A DNA stretch of 64,000 nt, taken from the NCBI GenBank assembly GCA_934045905.1, contig OW203773.1, forward strand, positions 14,557,246 to 14,621,245. The letters are read 5' to 3'. The notes under the pieces are model-generated. The model was not told the origin of the DNA. It made no database searches and worked only from the letters and a program-made list of their open reading frames with translations. Origin of the DNA: Leuctra nigra. Lineage: Eukaryota > Arthropoda > Insecta > Plecoptera > Leuctridae. The first letter of the stretch is position 1. Every line of letters begins with the position of its first letter. This document shows, piece after piece, positions 37,213 through 50,129 of this stretch. A program made the position numbers and the translations under genes.

Positions 37213-38660
37213 GGTTTGGTCTCCAACCGTATAGGACATTTCATAGTTTTTTTAAACCGGCGCCTAATAAACAAAGCAAGAAGCAAAAATAAAAGAGTTC
37301 TATTCTAATATACAATCAGACTGATCATGTTTTTGATCAACAACAGTTTGATCAAACTGAAAAAAAAACTTCTCTCAATTGTCTAAAACGGCCGAGCGCT
37401 TGCAGTATCTTAATATTTCATGTTAAGGCCATTGCATATCACGTGACTTTATTTCTCTAGATCCGATCAAAAGAAATAGTTACCTATGAGTACATACCTT
37501 ACATCGTTCATGTTGAATAATCCAAGGTGATTTATGAAGGAAATTCACTGCATACTGGAGCTTATCAATATTTTCAGTCAATAATATTTATTTTTGCAGT
37601 GGTTCAATAAATAAAAACAACACAAATATCGTGTATGCGTACGCCTGTGAAGACTGTCAAAACCAAGTGCTGTTATTTTAAATATTACATTCATAATAGT
37701 GGATATAATTAATATCTCAACATTTCGTTGGAAAGATGAAGAAAGAGCGCATGTTTTGTTGGCAAAATTGTGTCAGGTTTGTGATGCATATCTGCCCTTT
37801 TATTAGATTAAAGTTTGCTGTTCTTGGCAACTCGTAGGATTTCCTTAAACTTCAGGTCTTGATTTGAAAATATTTAGGTGCAAGGAAGTAAAATCATCTA
37901 ATTTGTTATTTTCGCAGTTCTTTTCTGCGTAGATTAGGTCCAACTGATGTGTCCTAGCTTATCTGATGAGTGAGAAGTATTTGCTGAACTGAACCCTTCC
38001 AAATGAAAATGTGTAGCTTTTTGGTTGAAAAGTCACGTGATATGCAGCCACCTTAAGAAAGTACACTTAAAACAATTTCATTGTATCAAAGTATTCAATA
38101 AAAGATAGTGTTGAATTACGTTGTTACAACGAAGAAAATGAACAGTACATGTCCACAAATTATTGGATTTGTCTGTGTGCTCATCTGAGGACTTGTCGGG
38201 TAATTTATTACAAGTGTGTTTGCAAAATTACAGATCGAGTAGTTGAATGATTTGACCGGGGCAGTACAGGCAAAAAATGCCAGATTAGTACCGTACCGTT
38301 AAGCAAAGAAGTAGTTAGCCGTAGCAACTTCTATTTTATCGCAAATAATTAGCATATTTTGTATTTTTTTATTATTTGCTATTCAAAAAGCTAAGGATTC
38401 AGTGTTAAAATATGTATTTTATGTCAAAAGCATTTTTTGCACAGTTCTGCTAGATTTGAACGTAGATCACAGAGCATACGGTAGCACATTGGACGTTTTC
38501 ATTCAAGTAAGAAATTAAGAATTTTAAGAAATTTTAAGAATTTTTGTGACAAATTTAAATTTCACAAATCCTTCATTTCTAATATTAGTATTTTAACAAT
38601 TAAGGGATCTGTGGCAATTTTGCGAAATCATCTTTATAGTTTACATCATTAGGAAAGTTA
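37213..38660. other. No gene recognised
   Basis: AT-rich sequence with no exon, RNA or repeat boundary that could be supported. Confidence 0.45.
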
Positions 38661-38669
38661 GGTATCATT

Positions 38670-38670
<1 letters not shown>

Positions 38671-38737
<67 letters not shown>

Positions 38738-38751
38738 TATCATCATCATCT
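38671..38751 (+). repeat. (TCA)n microsatellite
   Basis: About 27 trinucleotide units with one ATT interruption near the end. Confidence 0.97.
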
Positions 38752-38769
38752 GTTTCAATATCATTCACA

Positions 38770-38966
38770 TTATGTTATGCACTATTTTTTTATAATTGTA
38801 ATATCATTGTTTTTCAATAATTTTCATCTTCAAATATTTCATATTAATGTAGAATTATTATGCTTAGCTTAGTTATATTGAATCTCAAATTCATCTACTT
38901 GTTTATATTTGTTATACTGTGTCCTTGTGGCAACCATTTCTTATGGCAGTGTTTTCAATAAAGTAT
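38770..38966 (+). mobile_element. LINE 3'-end-like sequence
   Basis: TTATACTGTGTCCTTGTGGC followed by TTATGGCAGTGTTTTCAATA + AAG resembles the end of 22640-23100. It ends next to the TCA microsatellite and family E copy 2. Confidence 0.4.
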
Positions 38967-39179
38967 TCTTCTACCGAGTTTGTGTCACGAAATAACTTTC
39001 TGTTTGTTATTGTTATTTCCAAGCTATTTATTCAGTATGCGAGAGTTGAACAATATTATTATAATAATACATTTCATATAACAAATCTTTCTCCGTTTGT
39101 CGCTTTTATTGATTTGGAAGTAATTACAGGGCTCGACGTAATTTATTGGGACTTCTTTACCAGCGGAAGTTTGATTCAA

Positions 39180-39880
39180 TGAAAATATTAACTTTTGAAG
39201 TAACCTATTGTGTGATTTTAAAATAATGTTCAAGCTGTAGTCTTTGTATCAGGAGATTCCATTATTCATTGATATTCAGTTAGTTTGTCTGTTTAACTAT
39301 AGATAATTCACTATTGGTCAAAATTGACTAATTGCTTTAGATCATGACTATTATAATTTTATTTGCAATTCTATTGGATAACTTATCTTTACATATTTTC
39401 AAATTGTCACTGTTTCAAATATTTGCTGAATTTCTATTGTGTGCTCATCATAAATTGACCGTTTTCGATCTTCAGATTTAAATTACCCAATTAGAATGTT
39501 TATCTTATTAACATGATTTTATCTTCAATTTAATTAATATGTCTAGTGTGTTGTAAATTATCTGGTAGCGCCGTCTGAGACTAAATGAGTTTATTGCAGA
39601 TACAAATTTAAAACATTTTTATAACTTGTCTTCATTGTTCTTTATTGTTGTTACAGGTAATTTTTCCAAGTTATTAAACGATACAAAACAACATTATTTC
39701 AATTTAATATTTTGATTGTTAACCTCAGTGTCATGAGAGAGAATGGACCATATACTTGTAATTAATTTGATAATATCAGACAAAAATAAAACAACAATTT
39801 AATATCTCTAAGATCCTGTGCAGGCACCATAATAATGTAAAAATGTTCAATAATAATAAAAATTTAATTTTAAAATGGAT
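39180..39880 (+). repeat. Interspersed repeat family E, copy 2
   Basis: Contains ATGAGTTTATTGCAGATACA, ATAACTTGTCTTCATTG and GACCATATACTTGTAATTAA in the same order as copy 1. Confidence 0.5.
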
Positions 39881-41017
39881 TTTATGATTATACAGAGTAT
39901 GAGAAAATGATCAAATATGCAATGATGATATTTAGGTAAAGGAACATAAAATTATTTAAATACAAAGTTCATGTAGAAATACGTTATTATAAAAAGTATA
40001 TTAATTGTTCTTACGTAATATACTCTCTCGGTAAAAGAAAAAGTGATCCTCTTGGCAAATTATCTATATTTATCTATATAGATATGCAACCTATTCTTAG
40101 AACATCCATTTTGGAAATAATTGCACCTTTAAAAAATAAATTAAATACTTTAACTTGTGCAATTTTGATACCCTCTTTTTTAAAGAACGGTTTTTTGTAA
40201 CACTGGATCCCTTATCACTATTATTGCATAGTTTCATAATTTTTTTAGAAAAAAGTAATTTTAATTTTTCATTAACCAAATTGGAAATTGTACCTAATTA
40301 ATTGTTATAAGAAAAGTATAACACCAACATTGTTTCTAAAGGTTAATGTACTAAGTTAATTCATTGTATACAATTTAAAAAAAAACTATTGCATCTTTAC
40401 TCATAATTATATATTTTTTTAAATGTATATTTTTTCATTGTTAAAAATTTTTAGTAATGCATTTGACAATTATACAATAATGGAGTAACTTTATCTTTGG
40501 AAATTGTGACCTTTTCTTTATAAATGTAGATTTTTGTGGTGTAGTGTATGTTAATGTTATAATCTTTATTGAATAAAAAAGACTCTGATCCAAAAATAAA
40601 TTTGCTTAAAAGCACAGAATACTAATCAACATATAAATGAAACAATAACTATTAATACAAAGTGACGTAAACTAAAACTACCAATTACAAATTATAAATG
40701 TGATAACGAAAAATTCTTAATGAACCTTTCAAAACTATCAATACTATATCGTCTAATAAAATTTCTAATATTTACAATTGTAAAACGTCGACAAAATTTA
40801 GTTTGTGTTTCATCTCAGTTACCAGATCTATATTGAGATATTCCAGGATTATCATACTTTGGACAGAGTACGGGAAAAAAATCTAAGCGTATTTTTTCAG
40901 ATTTATCTGCTTTCGTATTGATAAACATTGCAACACTGAAAAACTAGAACAAATTGGAAATACAAATAAAAATAAAAATCGAATAAAATATTCAATGAGT
41001 ATAAAATTATAATAACT
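39881..41017. other. No gene recognised
   Basis: Very AT-rich. Short open frames are chance; no exon with credible splice sites. Confidence 0.5.
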
Positions 41018-41085
41018 AGGAAAACGCTCTGTGCAACGCGTTGTTAAGCGAGACTTTGTATTGCATGGGAATTAAAGTGCGATTT
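41018..41085 (-). mobile_element. Family A 3' end, reversed
   Basis: CTAGGAAAACGCTCTGTGCA + ACGCGTTGTTAAGCGAG is the inverted terminal hairpin region. The base beyond CTAG on the element strand is T. Confidence 0.65.
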
Positions 41086-41164
41086 GAAAGTTGCTGCGTT
41101 CTAATATGCCTTCAAATCAAATACGCGTGAAAGGAGAAGTGATAGTTCATCTGAAACTTTGAAT

Positions 41165-43018
41165 CTAGTGGAGCGGTCGCTCCACGCCAGCCAAGTCGTA
41201 CGGCGCGCGCACACACTCATTTAAAAAGGCTGGAGCAAACCCACTTTTACTGTAAGCATCAAAGTGGCATTTTCGGCCTACTGGATCTTAAAATTGGAAA
41301 ATCTCACATTGTTGCGATATATCTTAATTTCGAGCTATGGCCCACCCTACAACATATACCAAATTTGGGAACAATATCTTACGCCCTTTGCGCGCTAGAG
41401 GGCCGTGAAAACAGTGTTTTAGGGCGGTTTTCATAATAATCTCAGTAGTAGTAGTAGGGTGGAGCTAAAATATGGTAAACAGGCCACAGCATAAACAGCT
41501 GAACCGATTGATTTAAAATTTTTACCACATATGCACTTTTGGCGTCTGAGGTGCCTTTTGCTATAACTGGTTTTATGCCGCCATTTTGAAACCGGAAGTG
41601 ACGTCATATCTCGTCAACGGCTGGACCGATTGGAACGAAAATTGCGCCAAACGATCCAGACGGTCATCTATATGCAGGATAAGTAGCAAAAGACTAAACA
41701 TTATGTTAAAGAAACCGGTAATGACGTAATGAAATTTGAAATACATCGATTGGCTTTTTGGCAACAAAGATTGATCCGATTATTTTGATATTTATGTAAC
41801 GTATGTACTTTTGACGTCTCATGTGACTTGTTATAAAACCAACCGGAAGCCGCCATTTTGAAACCGGAAGTGACATCATATATCAATAACGGCTAAATAG
41901 ATTTCAACGAAACCAGCGCAAAACAATTTAGACGGTCAACTTTATGTATTATCATCAATAATATTTGCAGTTTCTCATACCTAAACCGGAAATGACGTCA
42001 CACATTTTAATAATCTCACAAATTTTTATTTTGATGCAATAAATATACTATTTGAGACAGCTTATAAAATTATAATCATGTTTCAAATATACTTCAAGGG
42101 GTCAGAGATTTCAGCCGCCATTTTTAAACCGGAAGTAACGTCATATCTCAAAAACTGGTAGACAAATCGGTATGAAACTAGCGCCAAACGATTCGGATGG
42201 CCATCTCTATGGAATATGAACAGTACAAATAGAATTTTCCTATTTATGAGACCGGAAATGACGTAATTCAAATGTATAAATTATTATAATTCCCTCCTAT
42301 ACAATAAATACATATTCAGAAAGCTTAAAATGATACACATCATTTATAGAAATAAATTCTATGTGGCATTGCAGAAAGTTCAGCAGCCATTTTGAAAACC
42401 GAAGTGTTTCCATATCTCGGAACTGGGTTGACTGATTGGAATGAAACCTTTGCTATTCTTCGTGAAAGATCATTTAAAGCAATTATTTAGGACCATACGC
42501 TGCTATTCATTAGTGGTAACGAAATTGTAAAGGGTGATGATTTTTTAAAAGAATTTAGTAATTGTTTATTTCATATGTGTCACAAGTTGTTAGAATAAAC
42601 TAAAAAAAGGAGTGATATCCCCATAAAAAACACTTCGTGTAAAAATACCAGCCAAGTCTCTTCAACTAAAAAAAAATATGAAATCTAAAAATTCTGCACT
42701 GAAAAGTAGTGATATCAAAAAATTAGCCAAGTCAAAACTTTATTTGAAAATCAAAAAATACTTGGCGCATCGTTTTTTTTAGGGCATTATAGGTATACTA
42801 TGTATATGTATATTTCATGTATAATTTATAATTGGCTTATACTTCCAAGCTATTTAAGTACACGATGCGCCAAGTATTTTTTGATTTTCAAATAAAGTTT
42901 TGACTTGGCTAATTTTTTGATATCACTACTTTTCAGTGCAGAATTTTTAGATTTCATATTTTTTTTTTAGTTGAAGAGACTTGGCTGGTATTTTTACACG
43001 AAGTGTTTTTTATGGGTA
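41165..43018 (-). mobile_element. Family B element, copy B2, with four diverged internal modules
   Basis: The 3' end is at 41165 (CTAG, palindrome TGGAGCG/CGCTCCA, then CCAAGTCGTACGGCGCGCGC). The 5' hairpin is at 42618-43018. Between them lie four modules of about 250-280 bp starting near 41577, 41848, 42108 and 42390, each with GCCGCCATTTTGAAA-like sequence followed by ACCGGAAGTGACGTCA-like sequence. B3 has about two modules, so module number varies. No ORF. Confidence 0.75.
42618..43018. repeat. Family B 5' hairpin, copy 3
   Basis: Near-perfect arms of about 165 bp. Both carry the copy-specific strings TTTATTTGAAAATCAAAAAA and AAATTAGCCAAG. The loop is about 80 bp. Confidence 0.92.
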
Positions 43019-43209
43019 CATTTTACACATATTTAAATACTCGCATAACACGTAATTAATAAGTCAATTACTCTTGAAGCAGTTAACTAATTTGTCTCTT
43101 TATAGTCGAACACTCATATTTTAGTTCAAACGACCATGTATAAAGTTTCAAATTTCGGTCAAGCGGTTACAGTTCTACTATTGCACCAGTGGCAAGTATA
43201 ATTCATAAA

Positions 43210-44500
43210 ATATTAAGTTTTGATGGAACTTATTGCGTGCTTTTAAAAAAATTTAAAAGTTAGGGATTCTTTCCAATATTTATTCATATAGATATTGTTT
43301 GTTATTCTGTATGATATCAGCATAATCACAAAGCGCCCAATTTTAAAGAGCTCTAAAATGGTTAGAATTTTCATAACGAGAACAAACTATTTTTTTCGAA
43401 ATACTTTTTCAAAAAATATTTTCCAACAACTATATTTAAGTATAAACGACTCTTATAATGTGCTGGTACTTGCAACTCCCGTCATACAATGAGGTTTAAA
43501 TTTATACTCTTCAAAGAATGAACAAAATGAACGAAATGTTAACGTTGCGAGAGAAGGAAAATAATTTTGTATTTGGGTTCTTACTCTTAAAATAACACAC
43601 TTTGTTGTTTATTTTTTCCTGATAATATTATATGTTCATAATCGTACCAGAATCTTTTTTTGTTTGTTTAAATATAGGTAGTCTTCCAAAAAATAGATCT
43701 CTATTATAGCTAGAACAAATACAACGATTTAACTTGGCTTCTATCAGATACCATAGGGAAGACAAATCCATTTATCGCAAAACCTAGATGAAATGAATAG
43801 CATTTTTCTAGAGATTGTGTTAAACATGATTATCAATAAATACAAAAAAATGCATATAATGAAACGTGGGCCTTTAATTAAACATGTTCATCGCTGATTT
43901 AATTCAGGCATTTTTTCACTACTTTGAGTAATGTTCATAATATTTTTAAAATGTCACTAAAATCTTACTCCAATTCCATTGTTTTCTCATCTCATATTGG
44001 CTAATTCGATCGTCATATTAAAATTATCGAATTAAGTAGTAATATAAAATAATAACGGGTAATATTAGGCACAATCTCTCACGTTGCTTTATGTATCAGC
44101 AACACAATGCAATTTTATTACGGATTTGGGAAATTAAATAATAATGAGTTTATTGCAGAAACTAATTTATTAACATTTATATGAGCATGTCTTCATTTAT
44201 CTTTATTTGATGTTACAGGTTTATATGCACTGCACGTTATAAAAAGATACAAACAATATTATCTCAATTCCATGTTAATAATATTCATATTTTGATTACT
44301 ATATGAAGACAAACTATACTCATATCTGTCAAGATTTTACTTTAACCTATGCACGCATCTTATAATTTTATTGGTCACACAAAGACATAAAATGTCTGTA
44401 CAAACAACATCTTAATTTTCAGAAGTATCTGAAGGTTAATGTTACAAAAAATGACAATGCAAATGTATAATAAAGTAATGTTGTGCAATAATAATAACAA
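43210..44500 (+). repeat. Interspersed repeat family E, copy 3
   Basis: Contains CACAATCTCTCACGTTGC, ATGAGTTTATTGCAGAAACT, ATGTCTTCATTTATCTTTAT and GATGTTACAGGTTTAT, aligned with copies 1 and 2. Edges approximate. Confidence 0.5.
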
Positions 44501-45111
44501 TGTGTACATCTAAATCAGTTAAATTTAACACCCTCTTTGGACAATTCACTAACTTTTATAATTATTTATTGACCTTAATATTTCTCCAACTGTTAGCTTC
44601 GTAAAAAAAATTATAAAAGTTTGTAATCGGTCAAAGAAGATGTTTAATTTAATAAATACCAGCTAACTATCAAGGAAAAAATGATTAAAATGTAATGCAG
44701 TGTTTGATATTATCTGCATGAGTATTAGAAATGCCCCGACACAAGTCCTGGCTAATGCAAAAATACAAGTCCAAACTAACAAAACACCAGGGAAATAATC
44801 AACTTCAAACGTCAAACTCTATTAAATGACATTGATACAAAGATAATGTTGAATTGTGTTATCACAAATAAAATTTGAATTGTTATGTATAACTTATTTT
44901 AGTTATATTATTATAATTATTGTAATTACATTATTTTATTTCATTATAATTTTATTATTACATATTATATTGATATCATAATTCTCATAATTCCATAAGC
45001 CCTAACAAATCAAACAGCTTATGGGTCACTACGTGTTTATAAACCATGTTCAATGGAATACAAAATAAAATTGTATCTTTGCTCCTTGATGTCTGCATCA
45101 CGCAACGCATA

Positions 45112-45700
45112 AGAGTAGTAGTGCAGTCCATAAACCGAACAATAGTGCAAATAGTGATAGAAACATAAAAATTTGAGTACTTACTAATTTGACCATGAGA
45201 AATCCAAAAATTTATGGCCCCAAGCTGAATTCCTGCAACTTTTGAAGTTATTAACTAATTAAATTAAACAACTAAATGTCAAATGACAAAAGAAATTTGC
45301 GACTTTTTGGAAATTTTAAAATTGAGTATTATATATAATTGTTATTTAAAATATCAACCGTCAATTGTTTCATACAAATTTGATTAATTCATACTTCAAT
45401 TAAATAATTAAGAAATTAAAATCAATCTACAAATCCTTAATTTGGTCTTTCATTCAAAATCTAGAAGGCCTGATTGAATCAAGGTACTTATATTATGTGT
45501 TTGAATTACTTGAAAACAGCATGTTATTTGACAATTTTACTAAAAAGTATGACTTAATTTATTAATTACTACAAAAGTTGCAGGAGTTCAGCTTGGGGCC
45601 ATAAATTTTTGGATTTCTCATGGTCGAATTAGTAAGTACACAAATTTTCGTGGTACTATCACTATTTGCACTATTGACACCTTATGGACTGCACTATGGC
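45112..45700. repeat. Palindromic MITE-like element, about 140-bp arms
   Basis: The left arm includes TAGTGCAGTCCATAA, GTGCAAATAGTGATAG and CATGAGAAATCCAAAAATTT + ATGGCCCCAAGCTGAA. The right arm is its reverse complement with few changes. The spacer is about 320 bp and has no ORF. Confidence 0.85.
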
Positions 45701-45884
45701 ATGAGTTGCATATGTCCCAGGTGCAGTTCACCTGAAGATGGCGCCTCAGTCTCTTTGCACCTTATTCTTACTGGGCTATATTACAGGAGATCAATTAATT
45801 CTGGAAACGTGTGTTTAAAGCTAAGAGGATAGATTTATAATGTAATATATAAGATTATATACCAGCTACAATTTGAAAATATTT

Positions 45885-45965
45885 GCCAATCTTTGGATTT
45901 GAACCCACGTCCCTGAATTGTCGGTCCAGTACTCTGACCACTTCGCTTAGCTGGTATTCCAATCA
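45885..45965 (-). mobile_element. tRNA-derived SINE head
   Basis: The minus strand has an A-box-like region (CCAGCTAAGCGAAGTGG), an anticodon-like stem CTGGA/TTCAG with a GAC-containing loop, and a B box GGGTTCAAATCC (45895-45906). The acceptor stem does not pair and position 33 is C, so it is not a working tRNA. Confidence 0.5.
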
Positions 45966-46489
45966 TCAGCGACGTAAATAATAGAATAGAAAATAGATAT
46001 ATTCTAGAAAGCTAGTTTATTAAATGTTTTTGGGGAGAAAATAGGAGTGGTGTTCTGGAGAAGTTCAGGAGAAGTTCAGGAGAAGTTCAGTTTTGCCATA
46101 TTGAATGGCCATATCAAGATTTTCTTACATTTAATTTTCATTATTACGGTACGTAAGTAGGTGAATAGGGAATTGTAAGTTTGCATTCAATTATATACAT
46201 TTCCATTAACATTCAACGGGTTTCTATTGAAATTGTTGATGTGTATTAAAAATAAATTATAATGTTAGCAAAATTAATTCGTTCACTAATGGTAGCCCAT
46301 GTAAAAATTTCAAACTACTAAACATTTATAATTATAAATTAGGTCAGTAAGGTATACATTTTTAAGACTTATACTGTAAGTATAAATCTTATTACTAATT
46401 ACTTAGACTTATTACTATAAGGAACAAATTTAAATGGTAAGTAAATATTTTCTTGGTATTTGAGATAGCGCTTGTTAAAAACTATTTAT

Positions 46490-48997
46490 TTATTCCTCGT
46501 CCGACTCAGGGAATGTTTCGAAGAGTGTGAGTTGTCCTCTCTTCTTATCAGTCAAATGGCTTCTCGTCCCTGCGTCTTTATACATCGCTAAAATCAAAAC
46601 AAGAAACAAAGTTATTATATTTAAACGATTGCTATTAATGGCGCAGAAACTTGTGTTGAGGGGCATGGCGGGAGGGGGAAGGATCACACTCTCACTCAAC
46701 AATAAGGACCCGCAGTGATCTCTAAACCAAGGTGCAAGGGAATATCCAGACAAGAAGATACCTTTCGATGATATTGATGGTGTAAACGCCGAAGGAACTA
46801 AGCCACAATAGGCAATTCTCTCTAACGTTTTTCCTACTAGACTCCAAATAATCAATAGAACCATTTTCTTCTATTAGTTTTGCAGTAACTCATTCATTTA
46901 AGGTGGCGCGATCACTCGAGGCATAGTCTCAGATTTTCATAATTTTGTGTGTACTTATTGATAATCACGCCATACACAATCCCTGAAAAACATAAACACT
47001 TCCGTGTCTAGTTTCTGGGATAATTTGAGTTTTCTCCCCCATGTTATCTTACGGCAGCCAAGTAAAATCATGTTATTTTTAGGCTAAATTAAGTTCTTAT
47101 TTCTTGTACCGTTAGATTTTAACAAAAAACATTTTTTAGGGTACACCTACGGACATACTATCAGAAAAAAAAACTATACCAACACGTGCTATTTTAAAAG
47201 TTATACACCAAATTCGAAATGTTTTCCTATAACTCCCATGTTAAAGTTTTGTTCATTCTCAAATGACATAAAATTGAAAACTCATTATTGGGCTGGAGTT
47301 GCAAACTACAGACATAATGGAGTCTTTTATACTTCCATATAGTTGAACTGTTGTAAAAGATTTTTTGGAATGAATTAAATCATGATGAAACCGAAACCGA
47401 AAATGATAATTATTTGTTTGTTACCACCCTCGAAATTGATAATTTCAATATGACAGGTTTTAAAATCATTATACAACTATAGAGTTCCCTATTTCATAAC
47501 TGTTCAGGAAGGAACATTATTTGATCTTAAAGTAAATACCAGCTACTCTTTGACTTTTCACTTAGGTACCTTGCAGTTGCTTGAGTTCACAGATCTTCCG
47601 ATTGAATCCTCGCACCAGCTTCTCGTAGTCGTACGGCTCAGGATCATCTGCTGGACGATTCCTCTCCAAACTCCTCAGCTCTTGCAGACGCTGCTCCAAG
47701 TAGGCGATGCGACTGCCTGATCACAAAGCAACAGAGAATGTACTCAACCATGTCACAGTCTAGTTCTAACTCAGGATCATCTGGTGGCCGATTCCTCTCC
47801 AAACTCCTCAGCTCTTGCAGACGCTGCTCCAAGTAGGCGATGCGACTGCCTGATTACAAAGCAACAGAGAATGTACTCAACCATGTCACAGTCTAGTTCT
47901 AACTCAGGATCATCTGGTGGCCGATTCCTCTCCAAACTCTTCAGCTCTTGCAGTCGCTGCTCCAAGTAGGCGATGCGACTTCGTGATCACAAAGCAACAG
48001 AGAATGTACTCTACCATGTCACACACATTGTTAGTGATGTCTCTTTGTTCCTGGTAGCTCACTGCAATGGCCGAGGGTTGTAGTTTCAAAATCTGCCACG
48101 CGCGTTGGGAACTTTTCAAATGACGTGGACAAATTCGAATGCTTCATATTCGACAAATCATTAATATTTTGTCATCATTACAATCATGATTATTAAAAAA
48201 CGTATCGTTTTTCTTGTTGCCTTAATTTTCCTTGAGACATCACTTCATGAAAGTTTAGTTGGCACATTATATTTGCCACTGGGTGAAATTAGCGTCTGTC
48301 GTCAGAATCATTTTCAATGGCGACAGAACATCTCGACTGCAGTTGTAAACCGTCAAGAAGATCTTGGTTTCAACTATGTGTGATGAAAATCAACTTACCG
48401 AGGTCTGTAAGCAATATCGTCTCATCGCCATAAGCGTCATCCATAAAGCCTCGGCCCACGTCCGCATCTAGAAACATGATTAGGTACATTTATTTGAAGA
48501 GATAAAAATAATGCTTAGAATACTATCTCTAAAAATCTATATTGTTTCCTAATCACTGATGGACAGTATTTAAATTCACATTAAATTTTTGAATTTGATA
48601 CCAATTCGACTGATAGTGACTATGATAAAAGGAGGACATAGGCAGTATAATCTGTATGTTACTAAAAATTCTTATTAATCAATGATATGATTTTTGATAG
48701 TATAATTAAACGAGAAATATATTTTTAACCAATCAGGTTATTGTAAGCTTTGTTGGTGTATTTTAAGCCAACACCATACAAATTAAACTGTGAAAAATAA
48801 AGCATCATAACGTTCACGAAAATATCATTGCGCCACTCACCAGGGAACCGGCTCTTCAACAACTCCTTCTTCAACTCTGGAATCATCCATTGCCGGATTT
48901 CATCCAAATCTGCTTTCCGTCGCGCACTTATTTGATATGTAGTCATAGCTTGTTGGAATCCTAAATACGTCTTCCTTAGCTCACATTCCATGATAAC
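46490..48997 (-). CDS. Unrecognised coiled-coil protein, 3' five exons
   Basis: Exons in transcript order are 48841-48997 (acceptor TGTGTCAG, donor GTGAGT), 48399-48467 (donor GTAAGT), one near 48010-48070 (VSYQEQRDITNN, limits uncertain), one ending at 47570 (donor GTACCT) and 46490-46587 (stop TAA). Readable blocks are ECELRKTYLGFQQAM, ADLDEIRQWMIPELKKELL, then across the splice KSRFPDADVGRGFMDDAYGD, RIAYLEQRLQELRSLERN, YDYEKLVRGFNRKICEL and a C-terminus LTLFETFPESDEE. Heptad-like Leu/Glu/Lys spacing suggests a coiled coil. The first junction (G/AT to Asp) and the last (G/CG to Ala) agree in phase. The family was not recognised. The fourth exon's 5' half lies in a 133-bp tandem triplication that obscures the splice sites. 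5' exons were not found. Confidence 0.6.
47641..48020 (-). repeat. 133-bp tandem triplication across an exon/intron edge
   Basis: The string GGCGATGCGAC recurs at 47703, 47836 and 47969, exactly 133 bp apart, with few substitutions. Each unit contains exon sequence (LEQRLQEL...ERNRP) and a short pyrimidine-rich intron-like tract ending in AG. 133 is not a multiple of three, so reading through shifts frame. Confidence 0.9.
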
Positions 48998-49006
48998 CTG
49001 ACACAC

Positions 49007-50129
49007 ATTTGCAATAAGTTACACTATTTGAACAATGTAAAACGAAATACACCAGAAACAACATTACACATAAACATAACATAACGTAAAAACACTCTGA
49101 GGTTCACAAAAAAGGCATTACAGAGTATTTTTGTGTGGTATTTGTTTTTGAAACAAGTAGGTATAATAATTACTTATATTGTTTTTAATATTGTGAATAA
49201 GATATGGGTGCATTTTAATAACGATTTAGTTAACTTAGTACTGGTGTACAAAAATTGAGGTCCGAAAAAAGTTTTTTGAAAATACCTTAGGTAAGCTAAA
49301 AATTATGAAAAAATGATAAATGGAAGTGCTAATGCTAGCCAATTGATGAGATGAATTGTACATCTCAATTGATGAATTTTGTTCTACACAAGATAAGAGT
49401 ACTTACTGTACTTACTTACGAGTAAGAATGCTCTTTTTGAAGAAATATCACTCAAAAGTGGTAAAATTAAGTAAGTTACTACGACATTAAATTCTGCAAT
49501 ATTTCTAACTTTTTACTGTGGACCGATATGTTACATACACCTGATTAATTGTCTGTGGCCTAACTTGTGCTGTACTGGTACTAGACTAGTTCAGCCGGTA
49601 TTATAAATGCAAATTGCAATATGAGTCTGACAAATGATTTATGATTATAACATTGAGTCAATGAATAATTTCAGGTGGGAACAATTGTAATTACACCCAT
49701 GTGAACTTTTGTCTAGATTGTCCTAATAATCTTTATTGTTGTTGCTACATCATGATTATTTACTATTAATGCAAATAAAATACTGAGTAGGTATATAAAA
49801 TAATGTTTTCAATTGTTTGTATTTGGGGGACTAGGTTGTAAATACATGTTGATTAATTTTTGATTATCGATCAAAGGGATTTTTGTATGCCGTTAATTCC
49901 GCCAAAAATAAGAAGATAAGATATTTTGAAGTTTTAACCAATAGGGAATAATTCTTCGAGTTCAAATTTTGTATTGTTTCTACTAAATAAAAATGTAAAA
50001 TAAATGAGTGCAATATGCTTTATAATACTGGTACTAAAAGACCTAAAACAAATTACTTGATTCGCTCTCATAATAAAAAGGTGGCCAAGCACACCGACAC
50101 AAAAAATTATTAAATCGAACATTTTTACA
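49007..50129. other. No gene recognised
   Basis: AT-rich. 5' exons of the coiled-coil gene should lie here or beyond, but none could be identified. Confidence 0.45.

Noticed and set aside
45885..45965. Functional tRNA-Val (GAC) on the minus strand
   Set aside because: Acceptor stem unpaired, weak T stem and C at position 33. Treated as SINE-derived.
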